Assembly: GCA_029255105.1 (NCBI GenBank)
Contig: JAQWWH010000091.1
Location: 1 to 32,541, forward strand
DNA length: 32,541 bases
Source of the DNA: Flavimaricola sp.
Lineage (GTDB): Bacteria; Pseudomonadota; Alphaproteobacteria; Rhodobacterales; Rhodobacteraceae
Reading direction: 5' to 3'
Shown here: positions 1-6,351 of the stretch, one piece after another
Layout of the letters: the number at the start of each line of letters is the position of its first letter
How positions within the stretch are numbered: the stretch's first letter is position 1
The notes under the pieces: model-generated
Database searches by the model: none
The model's input: the letters and a program-made list of their open reading frames with translations, nothing else
What the model was told of the DNA's origin: nothing
Program-made: the position numbers and the translations under genes

Positions 1-911
1 GGGTTGCCCGCGCACTGGCCCGCGCAGGCTGCCGCCGGTTCTTTGTCGCCATCGCCGAGGAAGGCGCTGTTGTCCGGCGTGCCCTTGGGCCTGGCCCAGA
101 AATCTGCATATTTTCCGGCCACATGCGCGGCGACACCGACACCATCGGCGACCTTGGGCTGACCCCCATGCTCAACAGCCTTGACCAATTGACCCGCCAC
201 TTCGAGGCCCTGCCGGGACACCCCTTCGGGATCCAACTGGACACCGGTATGAACCGGCTGGGGATGGAGTGGGACGAATGGGCCGCCGTTGCGGAAACGG
301 CTCTGGCCCAGGGGCCAACAATGTTGATGAGCCATCTGGCCTGTGCCGATGAGCCTGACCACCCGATGAACCCTTACCAGCTGGATATGTTCCGTCAGAT
401 GACCGACGGACTTGGGGCGCCTCGGTCGCTGTCCGCAACCGGCGGAATCCTGCTTGGACCAGACTACCATTTCGACATCACAAGACCCGGGATCGGACTC
501 TACGGGGCGGCCCCCTATACCGAGGCCACCCCCGTCGTCCGACTTGACCTGCCCGTCGTGCAGATCCGCAATCTGCAACAGGGCGAGGTGGTGGGCTATG
601 CCAATTCCTGGCAGGCCGAGCGGCCAAGCCGGATCGCGACCCTCTCAGCCGGATATTCCGACGGGTTGCACCGGGTCCTGTCCTCGCGGGCCACGCTTTG
701 GCACGATGATATACCCTGCCCGCTTGTTGGGCGGGTCTCTATGGACCTGATAACGGTCGACATCACCAACCTGCGCGACACACCGCAGACGCTTTCGATC
801 CTTGGTCCCCATCAGGGCCCGGATGATCTGGCCAGCGTCGCCGGGACGATCGGCTACGAAATCCTCACCTCGCTTGGTCCGCGTTACGAGCGGCGGTATC
901 TTCCGGCATGA
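1..911 (+). CDS. alr: Alanine racemase, 3' part (5' end outside window)
   Basis: PLP-dependent racemase that interconverts L- and D-alanine in the cytoplasm for peptidoglycan synthesis. The frame is open from base 3, so the gene starts upstream of the window. The residues before the first internal ATG (123) also look like racemase ([18 protein letters not shown]). The visible part covers the distal TIM barrel and the C-terminal beta domain. It has the [11 protein letters not shown] segment, the [10 protein letters not shown] motif carrying the family's second catalytic Tyr, and [13 protein letters not shown] near the C-terminus. The N-terminal PLP lysine motif is not in the window. The stop lies 25 bases before the MlaE-type permease gene, so the two may be co-transcribed. 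Family assignment is firm; whether this is the biosynthetic (alr) or catabolic (dadX) paralogue is inferred only from the chromosomal setting. Confidence 0.95.
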   Translation, partial: VARALARAGCRRFFVAIAEEGAVVRRALGPGPEICIFSGHMRGDTDTIGDLGLTPMLNSLDQLTRHFEALPGHPFGIQLDTGMNRLGMEWDEWAAVAETALAQGPTMLMSHLACADEPDHPMNPYQLDMFRQMTDGLGAPRSLSATGGILLGPDYHFDITRPGIGLYGAAPYTEATPVVRLDLPVVQIRNLQQGEVVGYANSWQAERPSRIATLSAGYSDGLHRVLSSRATLWHDDIPCPLVGRVSMDLITVDITNLRDTPQTLSILGPHQGPDDLASVAGTIGYEILTSLGPRYERRYLPA

Positions 912-936
912 CGCAGGCGTCACAAGGGTCAACCTC

Positions 937-1713
937 ATGTTAAGGCTGGTCGCCCGACTGGGTGCAGCGACCCTGACGCTTCTGGCTGCAACCGGCAGAT
1001 TTGCGATCTTTATCGGCGAGACGATCAGCCATCTGGTGCGGCCGCCCTTCTATGTTGGCGAGTTTCGGCACGCCCTCCTGCAGATCGGCTATTTCTCTTT
1101 GCCGGTGGTGGGCCTGACCGCCTTTTTCACCGGCGGTGCCCTGGCCTTGCAGATCTACTCAGGCGGGTCGCGCTTTTCGGCCGAGGCGGTGGTGCCCCAG
1201 ATCGTCGCCATCGGCATGGTGCGCGAACTTGGACCCGTCCTTGTCGGCCTGATGATCGCGGCTCGCGTCACCTCGTCCATCGCGGCCGAGATTGCGACCA
1301 TGAAGGTGACCGAGCAGATCGACGCCCTTGTCACGCTCTCCACCCACCCGATGAAGTACCTGACCTTACCGCGTGTCCTGGCCGCCACTCTGGTGATGCC
1401 CCTTCTGGTCGGCATTGGCGACGTGATCGGCATCCTTGGCGGCTTTGTCATCAGCACCCAAAGGTTGGGGTTCAACACGACCAGCTATCTTCAGAACACC
1501 GCCGACTTTCTTGAGTTTCACGACATCGCCTCGTCCCTGGCCAAAGGGGCCGTGTTCGGCTTTGTCGCCGCGCTGATGGGCTGTTATTATGGAATGCACT
1601 CGGACCGGGGCGCGATGGGGGTCGGACGGGCGACCAAGTCCTCGGTCGTGGCGGCCGCTGTCCTCATCCTCGCCGCGAACTTCCTGCTGACAGAGGCGTT
1701 CTTTTCCGCATGA
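937..1713 (+). CDS. mlaE: MlaE-family lipid ABC transporter permease
   Basis: Integral inner-membrane permease of the MlaE family (258 aa, normal length), which works with an MlaF ATPase in phospholipid movement between the inner and outer membranes. Residues about 96-131 hold the family hallmark: RELGPVLVGLMIAAR, then SSIAAEIATMKVTEQIDAL. Hydrophobic segments lie around residues 45-72, 98-112, 148-172, 205-222 and 238-256. The ATG at 937 is chosen because AAGGGT precedes it at good spacing; the longer open frame back to 802 overlaps alr and looks non-coding. The stop overlaps the downstream ATPase start (ATGA), which indicates translational coupling. In the usual mla operon an MCE protein (MlaD) follows; none is seen here. 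The gene symbol is by family resemblance. Confidence 0.9.
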   Translation: MLRLVARLGAATLTLLAATGRFAIFIGETISHLVRPPFYVGEFRHALLQIGYFSLPVVGLTAFFTGGALALQIYSGGSRFSAEAVVPQIVAIGMVRELGPVLVGLMIAARVTSSIAAEIATMKVTEQIDALVTLSTHPMKYLTLPRVLAATLVMPLLVGIGDVIGILGGFVISTQRLGFNTTSYLQNTADFLEFHDIASSLAKGAVFGFVAALMGCYYGMHSDRGAMGVGRATKSSVVAAAVLILAANFLLTEAFFSA

Positions 1714-2456
1714 TCACCCTGACCGGCGTCAAAAAATCCTTTGGTTCCAACCACGTCCTGCGAGGGGTCGACCTGCATGTGGGCAAAGGCCAAAGCATGG
1801 TGGTTATCGGCGGTTCGGGGACCGGCAAGTCGGTTCTGATCAAATGCATTCTGGGACTGGTCAAGCCGGACGCCGGTATCATCACGGTGGACGAAACCGA
1901 CGTCACACGGCTCCCGCGCGAGGCCTTCCTGGCTCGGTTCGGCATGCTGTTCCAGGGCGGCGCCCTGTTTGATTCCCTGCCCGTCTGGCAGAACGTCGCC
2001 TTCCGTCTCTTGCGTGGCAGCCTGGCCCGGCCCTGGCCCGAAGCCCGCAGCATCGCGATCGAGAAACTGGGGCGGGTCGGCCTGCAACCGGACGTGGCCG
2101 ACCGGCTCCCGGCCGAGCTGTCGGGCGGCATGCAAAAGCGGGTGGGCCTGGCCCGCGCCATCTGCGCCGAGCCTGAAATCATCTTCTTTGACGAGCCAAC
2201 AACAGGCCTCGATCCGATCATGGCCGGTGTCATCAACGACCTCATTCGCGAGATCGTGACCGAAATGGGGGCCACGGCCATCACGATCACCCATGACATG
2301 ACCAGCGTGCGCGCCATTGCCGACCAGGTGGCCATGATCCACGCTGGCAAGATCCGCTGGACGGGCCCGATCAAGGAAATGGACACGAGTCCAGACCCTT
2401 ACGTGGACCAATTCATCCATGGTCGGGCGGAAGGGCCCATCGAAACAATCCGCTAG
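1710..2456 (+). CDS. mlaF: MlaF-family ABC transporter ATP-binding protein
   Basis: Cytoplasmic ATPase partner of the MlaE-type permease. All nucleotide-binding motifs are intact: Walker A GGSGTGKS (about residues 34-41), Q-loop FQGGALFDSL (81-90), ABC signature LSGGMQKRV (137-145), Walker B IIFFDEPTTGLDP (157-169) and switch His195 in ITHDM. The FQGGALFDS and LSGGMQKRVGLARA variants are typical of MlaF rather than of other importers. Its ATG overlaps the permease stop by four bases, so the two are a single translational unit. The length (248 aa) is slightly below E. coli MlaF. The substrate is presumably phospholipid, by family knowledge. The next gene is separated by about 160 AT-richer bases, so the unit may end here. 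Confidence 0.92.
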   Translation: MITLTGVKKSFGSNHVLRGVDLHVGKGQSMVVIGGSGTGKSVLIKCILGLVKPDAGIITVDETDVTRLPREAFLARFGMLFQGGALFDSLPVWQNVAFRLLRGSLARPWPEARSIAIEKLGRVGLQPDVADRLPAELSGGMQKRVGLARAICAEPEIIFFDEPTTGLDPIMAGVINDLIREIVTEMGATAITITHDMTSVRAIADQVAMIHAGKIRWTGPIKEMDTSPDPYVDQFIHGRAEGPIETIR

Positions 2457-2551
2457 TCGGGTCCCATTGCTTCCATTTGAGCGACAATTTTTTTAGCGTT
2501 TTGATATTACATGCCAATTTGGAATTTATGCGTTTCCCCCCCCCATTTCGC

Positions 2552-2580
2552 TTGGGTGCTGGCAATCTTCCTTCTAAACT
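2552..2580 (+). promoter_or_regulatory. Candidate sigma-70 promoter for the coiled-coil membrane protein gene
   Basis: TTGGGT (2552-2557) and TAAACT (2575-2580) are separated by 17 bases, within an AT-richer intergenic stretch (2457-2620). A start of transcription near 2587 would give a short leader before the GTG at 2621. The boxes match the consensus at only 3/6 and 4/6 positions, so this is a weak call. Confidence 0.25.
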
Positions 2581-2620
2581 GAAAGATGGACGATGTTTCA
2601 ATGCTTTGGGGGAAGCTGCT

Positions 2621-3517
2621 GTGACCTATCGTTATTTGGGGCTGCGTATTGCGCAGGGCCTGCAAGTAATTGCACTGTTTGTTTTGGGCCTCGCTGGTCT
2701 CGGACTTTTGATCTTTACCGGGCTCTCTGCCTTGGGGATCATGCCATGGCTAACGTTTACGGCAGATTTTGAAGGCGTGTCCTTCATCTATGCAGGCCAT
2801 GCCACGCAAATCGGTGTGACGACTTTGCTTTTAATGCTTTTCTTCTTCATTCCGTCGCAGACACGGCTTTTGTCGCTCGAACAAAGCCATCGGAATTTCC
2901 ACATTTCGATGGATGACGTCTCGCGTGCCTATCACCTGTGTCATACGGCCGACCGTGCTGGATTATTCACCGCGTCATCGGAATTCGATGAGGTACGTGA
3001 GAGGCTGACATTCCTGCGGGACCATCCGGACCTGGCTGAGCTTGAGACGGACATTCTCACCGTCGCGGCCCAGATGAGCCAGCAATCCAAACGTCTGGCC
3101 GATGTCTACTCCGACGAAAAGGTCGCAAGGGCCCGGGATTTTTTGCGCCAACGGCAGGCCGAGGCCGAAAACCAGCAGGCCCGGATCGTCGAAGCGCTTC
3201 ATGTCTGCCGCGAGATCCGCAAATGGGCCAAGCAGGTCGAGGTGGAGGAAAGCATCGTCGCCAGCCAGTTGGCCCAACTGGACAAACAGTTGCAGTCCGC
3301 CCTGCCCGCCCTGGGCTACTCTTTCGAGGTCACAGAGGAAGAAGAGGCGGCAGTGGACCAGCGCCTATTGGCCCCGCCTGCTCCATCTTTGCCAAAGGCC
3401 GGGGCCGCTAAGGACAGGGCGACTAAGGACAGGGCTGCCACGAACAGCGGCAACACAGCGCCGCGGCCGATGCGTCCCGACAATGTCGTGGCCCTGGCGC
3501 CGAGAGCAGCAGAATAG
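2621..3517 (+). CDS. Membrane-anchored coiled-coil protein of unknown function
   Basis: Function not recognised. From memory, similar Rhodobacteraceae proteins carry a loose 'DNA repair protein' label, which nothing in the sequence supports. With the GTG at 2621 the protein is 298 aa. GGGGGAAG lies six bases upstream; a TTG at 2477 and an ATG at 2528 are alternative in-frame starts but lie in AT-rich, non-coding-looking sequence. Two membrane spans lie at about residues 14-40 and 61-79. Then comes SLEQSHRNFHISMDDVSRAYHLCHTADRAGLF, followed by a Glu/Gln/Lys/Arg-rich helical region with coiled-coil character (about 140-230) and a Pro/Ala/Lys-rich disordered tail. Positive charges flank both spans on the same side, so the coiled coil should be cytoplasmic. 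It sits between mlaEF and a PqiA-like gene, which suggests an envelope role. The first third is visibly less GC-rich than the rest. Confidence 0.75.
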   Translation: MTYRYLGLRIAQGLQVIALFVLGLAGLGLLIFTGLSALGIMPWLTFTADFEGVSFIYAGHATQIGVTTLLLMLFFFIPSQTRLLSLEQSHRNFHISMDDVSRAYHLCHTADRAGLFTASSEFDEVRERLTFLRDHPDLAELETDILTVAAQMSQQSKRLADVYSDEKVARARDFLRQRQAEAENQQARIVEALHVCREIRKWAKQVEVEESIVASQLAQLDKQLQSALPALGYSFEVTEEEEAAVDQRLLAPPAPSLPKAGAAKDRATKDRAATNSGNTAPRPMRPDNVVALAPRAAE

Positions 3518-3582
3518 GCCCTTGCCCTGAAGGTGGCAGATGACCACTTTCGGAGGACCAAGGGACAAAGGGAACTCGGAAC

Positions 3583-4026
3583 ATGCTGAACGCCCTGAGG
3601 GTCGCAAATCTCGCACTGCTGGTCCTGTTTCCCCTCTCCTGGTTCGCCCCCCTGCTCAGGGCAGGGCTTTTGCCGCTCTTTGGCCTGTCGGAAATCAGCG
3701 TGATTTCGGGGCTGCAAAGCCTCTGGCCCGCTGACCCGATCCTTGCGCTGATCGTGACGGCCCTCGCGCTCTTTGCCCCCATGATCAAGACAATCGGGGT
3801 CAGCCTGATCCACTTTGGCTTGCTCAAGCGGCGGTTGCTCCCGGTCCTGTCGTGGATGGGCAAGCTGGCCATGGCGGATGTCTTTCTGATCGCCCTCTAT
3901 GTTGTTATCGTCAAAGGGATCGGCGTCGGCCGGGTCGAAACCGCCTGGGGGCTTTACCTCTTTACCGCCTGCATCCTGGCCTCGATCGTGATCTCGACAC
4001 TGACAGCCCGCCAGACCCGCAGCTGA
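3583..4026 (+). CDS. PqiA-domain (paraquat-inducible protein A-like) membrane protein
   Basis: A 147-aa polytopic membrane protein with four hydrophobic segments (about residues 7-30, 50-72, 96-112 and 121-140). The segment LLPVLSWMGKLAMADVFLIALYVVIVK is characteristic of PqiA/YebS-type domains. E. coli PqiA has two such domains plus Cys zinc-binding motifs and works with the MCE protein PqiB in lipid trafficking. This protein is a single domain with one lone Cys (C130) and no zinc motif. The start ATG follows a purine-rich AAAGGGAA. It lies 65 bases after the coiled-coil membrane protein gene and near MlaE/MlaF genes, so a role in lipid transport or membrane homeostasis is a reasonable inference. 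Induction by paraquat cannot be assumed. Confidence 0.8.
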   Translation: MLNALRVANLALLVLFPLSWFAPLLRAGLLPLFGLSEISVISGLQSLWPADPILALIVTALALFAPMIKTIGVSLIHFGLLKRRLLPVLSWMGKLAMADVFLIALYVVIVKGIGVGRVETAWGLYLFTACILASIVISTLTARQTRS

Positions 4027-4036
4027 CACCTTCGCT

Positions 4037-4062
4037 TCGTCCAAAATACTCCCCCCGGAGGG
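4037..4062. repeat. Short AAAATACTCC...GGAG intergenic motif
   Basis: Eleven bases after the PqiA-like gene stop there is TCGTCCAAAATACTCC, then CCCC and GGAGGG; CTCC and GGAG can pair across four C residues. From memory, variants of this motif recur at gene ends and in intergenic regions of Rhodobacteraceae genomes. Only one copy is in this window, so the repeat status cannot be shown here. No T-run follows on the plus strand. Read on the minus strand it ends in GGAGTATTTT. Confidence 0.35.
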
Positions 4063-4085
4063 TCCGCACTTACCGCCCATTCCGA

Positions 4086-4124
4086 CCCCAACTGGTCCGG
4101 CCCCAACTGGTCCGGCCCGAACTG
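4086..4124. repeat. 15-bp tandem direct repeat upstream of radA
   Basis: CCCCAACTGGTCCGG occurs twice in perfect tandem (4086-4100 and 4101-4115). A truncated, one-mismatch third copy (CCCGAACTG, 4116-4124) follows. It lies 45 bases before the radA start, in the short spacer after the PqiA-like gene. It could be a slippage-generated minisatellite or repeated regulator-binding sites; the sequence does not decide. Confidence 0.85.
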
Positions 4125-4168
4125 TGCCAACCATTGCCCAATGCAACGCAATGCGGCACAACCCGGTC

Positions 4169-5554
4169 ATGGCCAAAGATCTCGCCTTTACCTGTTCCTC
4201 CTGCGGCGCCACCCATTCCAAATGGTCGGGGCGCTGCGAGGCGTGCGGGGCCTGGAATTCGATTGTTGAGGAGCAACCTCTTTCGGCCGCCCCCACCTCC
4301 AAGTCGATGGGCACCAAGCGGGGCCGCACCCTTCCCTTGACCGATCTTGCCACCCTCGAAGCAGCCCCCCCCCGGACCGAGGCCGGCGTGGCCGAGTTGG
4401 ACCGCGTGCTGGGCGGCGGACTTGTGGCGGCCTCTGCCATCCTTGTTGGTGGTGACCCCGGTATCGGCAAATCCACGCTTCTTTTGCAGGCCGCCGCCCG
4501 CTTTGCCCGCAACGGGCTCAAGGTCATCTACGTGACGGGTGAGGAATCCACGGCCCAGGTCCAGATGCGCGCCCGCCGGCTGGGCCTTGATCAAAGCCCG
4601 GTGCGGCTGGCGGCTGAAACCAACCTGCGCGACATCCTCACGACCCTTGAGACCGAGGTGCCCGATCTGGTCATCATCGATTCGATCCAGACCATGTGGG
4701 CCGATACCGTCGACAGTGCCCCCGGCTCGGTCTCGCAGGTCAGGGCGGCGGCGCACGAGCTTGTCACCTTTGCCAAGCGGCGCGGCATTGCCGTAATCCT
4801 TGTCGGCCATGTCACCAAGGAAGGCGCCATCGCCGGTCCGCGTGTTGTCGAACATATGGTGGACTGCGTCCTTTATTTCGAAGGTGAGCGCGGTCATCAG
4901 TTCCGTATCCTGCGCGCGGTCAAGAACCGCTTTGGCCCTGCCGATGAGATCGGTGTGTTCGAAATGACCGGCAAGGGGCTGGCAGAGGTGCGCAACCCTT
5001 CGGCCCTGTTCCTGTCAGAACGTGGCACACCGGCCCCGGGCTCTGTCGTCTTTGCCGGGATCGAGGGCACCCGTCCGCTTTTGTGCGAAATCCAGGCGCT
5101 TGTCGCCCCGGCCCCGCAGGGTCAGGCCCGCCGGTCGGTGGTGGGCTGGGATGGCGGCAGGCTCAACATGATCCTCGCCGTTCTTGAGGCGCGCTGCGGG
5201 ATCAGCTTTGCGGGCCTTGACGTCTATCTTAATGTGGCAGGCGGCTTGCGGATTTCGGAACCGGCGGCCGATCTGGCCGTGGCCTGCGCCCTTGTCTCGG
5301 CCCGGCAGGACGCCGCCCTGCCCGAAACCTGTGTCATTTTCGGCGAGATCAGCCTCTCAGGTGCCCTTCGTCCCGTTGTGCAGACGGAAAATCGGTTGAA
5401 AGAAGCCCAAAAACTTGGTTTCACCTCGGCAATCCTACCAATCTTGCCCAAACGTGGGGCGGGGGCGGGGCTGGACCTGCGCGAGATGCGCGATCTTGCC
5501 GATGTTGTGGCCGCGCTCTTCGGGCTTTCGCCCGAGGCGCCAGAAGAAACTTAG
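4169..5554 (+). CDS. radA: DNA repair protein RadA
   Basis: RecA-related, DnaB-like ATPase that promotes branch migration in recombinational repair. With the ATG at 4169 the protein is 461 aa, normal for RadA, and the N-terminus begins directly with the zinc finger. An in-frame GTG at 4124 would add 15 residues that do not belong to the family. The C4 zinc finger is Cys9, Cys12, Cys23, Cys26. Walker A GGDPGIGKST is at about 94-103 and Walker B LVIIDSIQ at 167-174. The RadA-specific KNRFG motif is at 252-256. A C-terminal Lon-protease-like domain starts around residue 290 and includes LDVYLNVAGGLRISEPAADLA. All key motifs are present. The gene is followed 12 bases later by the cvpA-family gene. 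Confidence 0.97.
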   Translation: MAKDLAFTCSSCGATHSKWSGRCEACGAWNSIVEEQPLSAAPTSKSMGTKRGRTLPLTDLATLEAAPPRTEAGVAELDRVLGGGLVAASAILVGGDPGIGKSTLLLQAAARFARNGLKVIYVTGEESTAQVQMRARRLGLDQSPVRLAAETNLRDILTTLETEVPDLVIIDSIQTMWADTVDSAPGSVSQVRAAAHELVTFAKRRGIAVILVGHVTKEGAIAGPRVVEHMVDCVLYFEGERGHQFRILRAVKNRFGPADEIGVFEMTGKGLAEVRNPSALFLSERGTPAPGSVVFAGIEGTRPLLCEIQALVAPAPQGQARRSVVGWDGGRLNMILAVLEARCGISFAGLDVYLNVAGGLRISEPAADLAVACALVSARQDAALPETCVIFGEISLSGALRPVVQTENRLKEAQKLGFTSAILPILPKRGAGAGLDLREMRDLADVVAALFGLSPEAPEET

Positions 5555-5566
5555 AAGAAGAGGCCC

Positions 5567-6127
5567 ATGGAAGGTTTCACCATTATTGACGGAGTTGTGG
5601 CGGTCGTCATCGTCCTGTCCGCACTTCTGGCCTATAGTCGTGGCCTTGTGCGCGAAACGCTTGCAATCGCAGGCTGGATCGCCGCCACCGTGCTGGCCTT
5701 CCTCTTTGCCGATCAGATCCAGCCGCTTGTCCGGCAGATCCCGGTTCTGGGCGACTTCATCGGCGACAGCTGCGAATTGAGTATCATTGCGGCCTTTGCC
5801 GCCGTCTTTGCCGTGGCATTGGTGGTCTTTTCGATCTTCACCCCGCTCTTTTCCTCTGTCGTGCAGCGATCTGCCCTGGGCGGCGTGGATCAGGGCCTTG
5901 GCTTTCTCTTTGGTGTCCTGCGCGGCATTTTGCTGGTGGCCGTGGCCTTCTTTGTTTACCAAACGGTTCTGTCGACTCAATCGATCGCCATGGTCGAAGA
6001 CAGCCGGGCTGCGGCAGTGTTCTCGCGCCTGACCGGCCAGATCGAAGAGCGGCGGCCCGAAGAGGCGCTTGGCTGGATCACCACCCAATACGAGCAGCTT
6101 GTCGGCGACTGCGGCGCTGCGCAGTAA
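5567..6127 (+). CDS. cvpA: CvpA-family membrane protein
   Basis: A 186-aa inner-membrane protein of the CvpA family (named for colicin V production; precise molecular role unknown). N-terminal features typical of the family are the MEGFTIIDGVVAVVIVLSAL span followed by YSRGLVRETLAIAGWIAATVLAF. Further hydrophobic segments lie at about residues 72-97 and 108-130. The C-terminal 45 residues are soluble, with EERRPEEALGWI. The start ATG is preceded by an AGAAGAGG ribosome site, 12 bases after radA. It lies just upstream of purF; the cvpA-purF pairing is also found in E. coli, where cvpA affects purF expression. The shared neighbourhood supports the call. Confidence 0.9.
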   Translation: MEGFTIIDGVVAVVIVLSALLAYSRGLVRETLAIAGWIAATVLAFLFADQIQPLVRQIPVLGDFIGDSCELSIIAAFAAVFAVALVVFSIFTPLFSSVVQRSALGGVDQGLGFLFGVLRGILLVAVAFFVYQTVLSTQSIAMVEDSRAAAVFSRLTGQIEERRPEEALGWITTQYEQLVGDCGAAQ

Positions 6128-6199
6128 CCCCTGCCCAACTATGGCGGTCGGGGCGGACGTTCCGCCCGGCCCCTCCGATATCGTTGCGGCGGCCCGCCA

Positions 6200-6236
6200 G
6201 TAACGTTTGCCGCAAGGCACGCCGCGCCGCCGTTAC
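6200..6236. promoter_or_regulatory. Inverted repeat with PurR-like half-site in the purF leader
   Basis: In the 224-base spacer between cvpA and purF, GTAACG (6200-6205) and CGTTAC (6231-6236) form a 6-bp inverted repeat 25 bases apart. The left arm runs into AACGTTTGC, which resembles half of the gammaproteobacterial PurR box, and TTGCCGCAA (6207-6215) is itself palindromic. I know of no close PurR orthologue in this group, so operator function is a guess. The rest of the spacer (6128-6351) shows no obvious gene. Confidence 0.25.
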
Positions 6237-6351
6237 AGCCTGAAAATCTGACTCTGTTACGTTCTTGTCGCATTTAGTGCCCCGGCGGTGCGATCCGTGG
6301 ATGACATGGCCGGATCGCTGGACTATGTCCCAAAAAGCACCTTGCCTGCAC

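Noticed and set aside
2477..2620. Extended N-terminus of the coiled-coil membrane protein from TTG 2477 or ATG 2528
   Set aside because: The region is AT-rich with promoter-like boxes and encodes no conserved-looking residues; the GTG at 2621 has a better ribosome site.
3316..4527. A 403-codon minus-strand open frame spanning the PqiA-like gene and radA start
   Set aside because: Overlaps three well-supported plus-strand genes, and the translation has no family signature.
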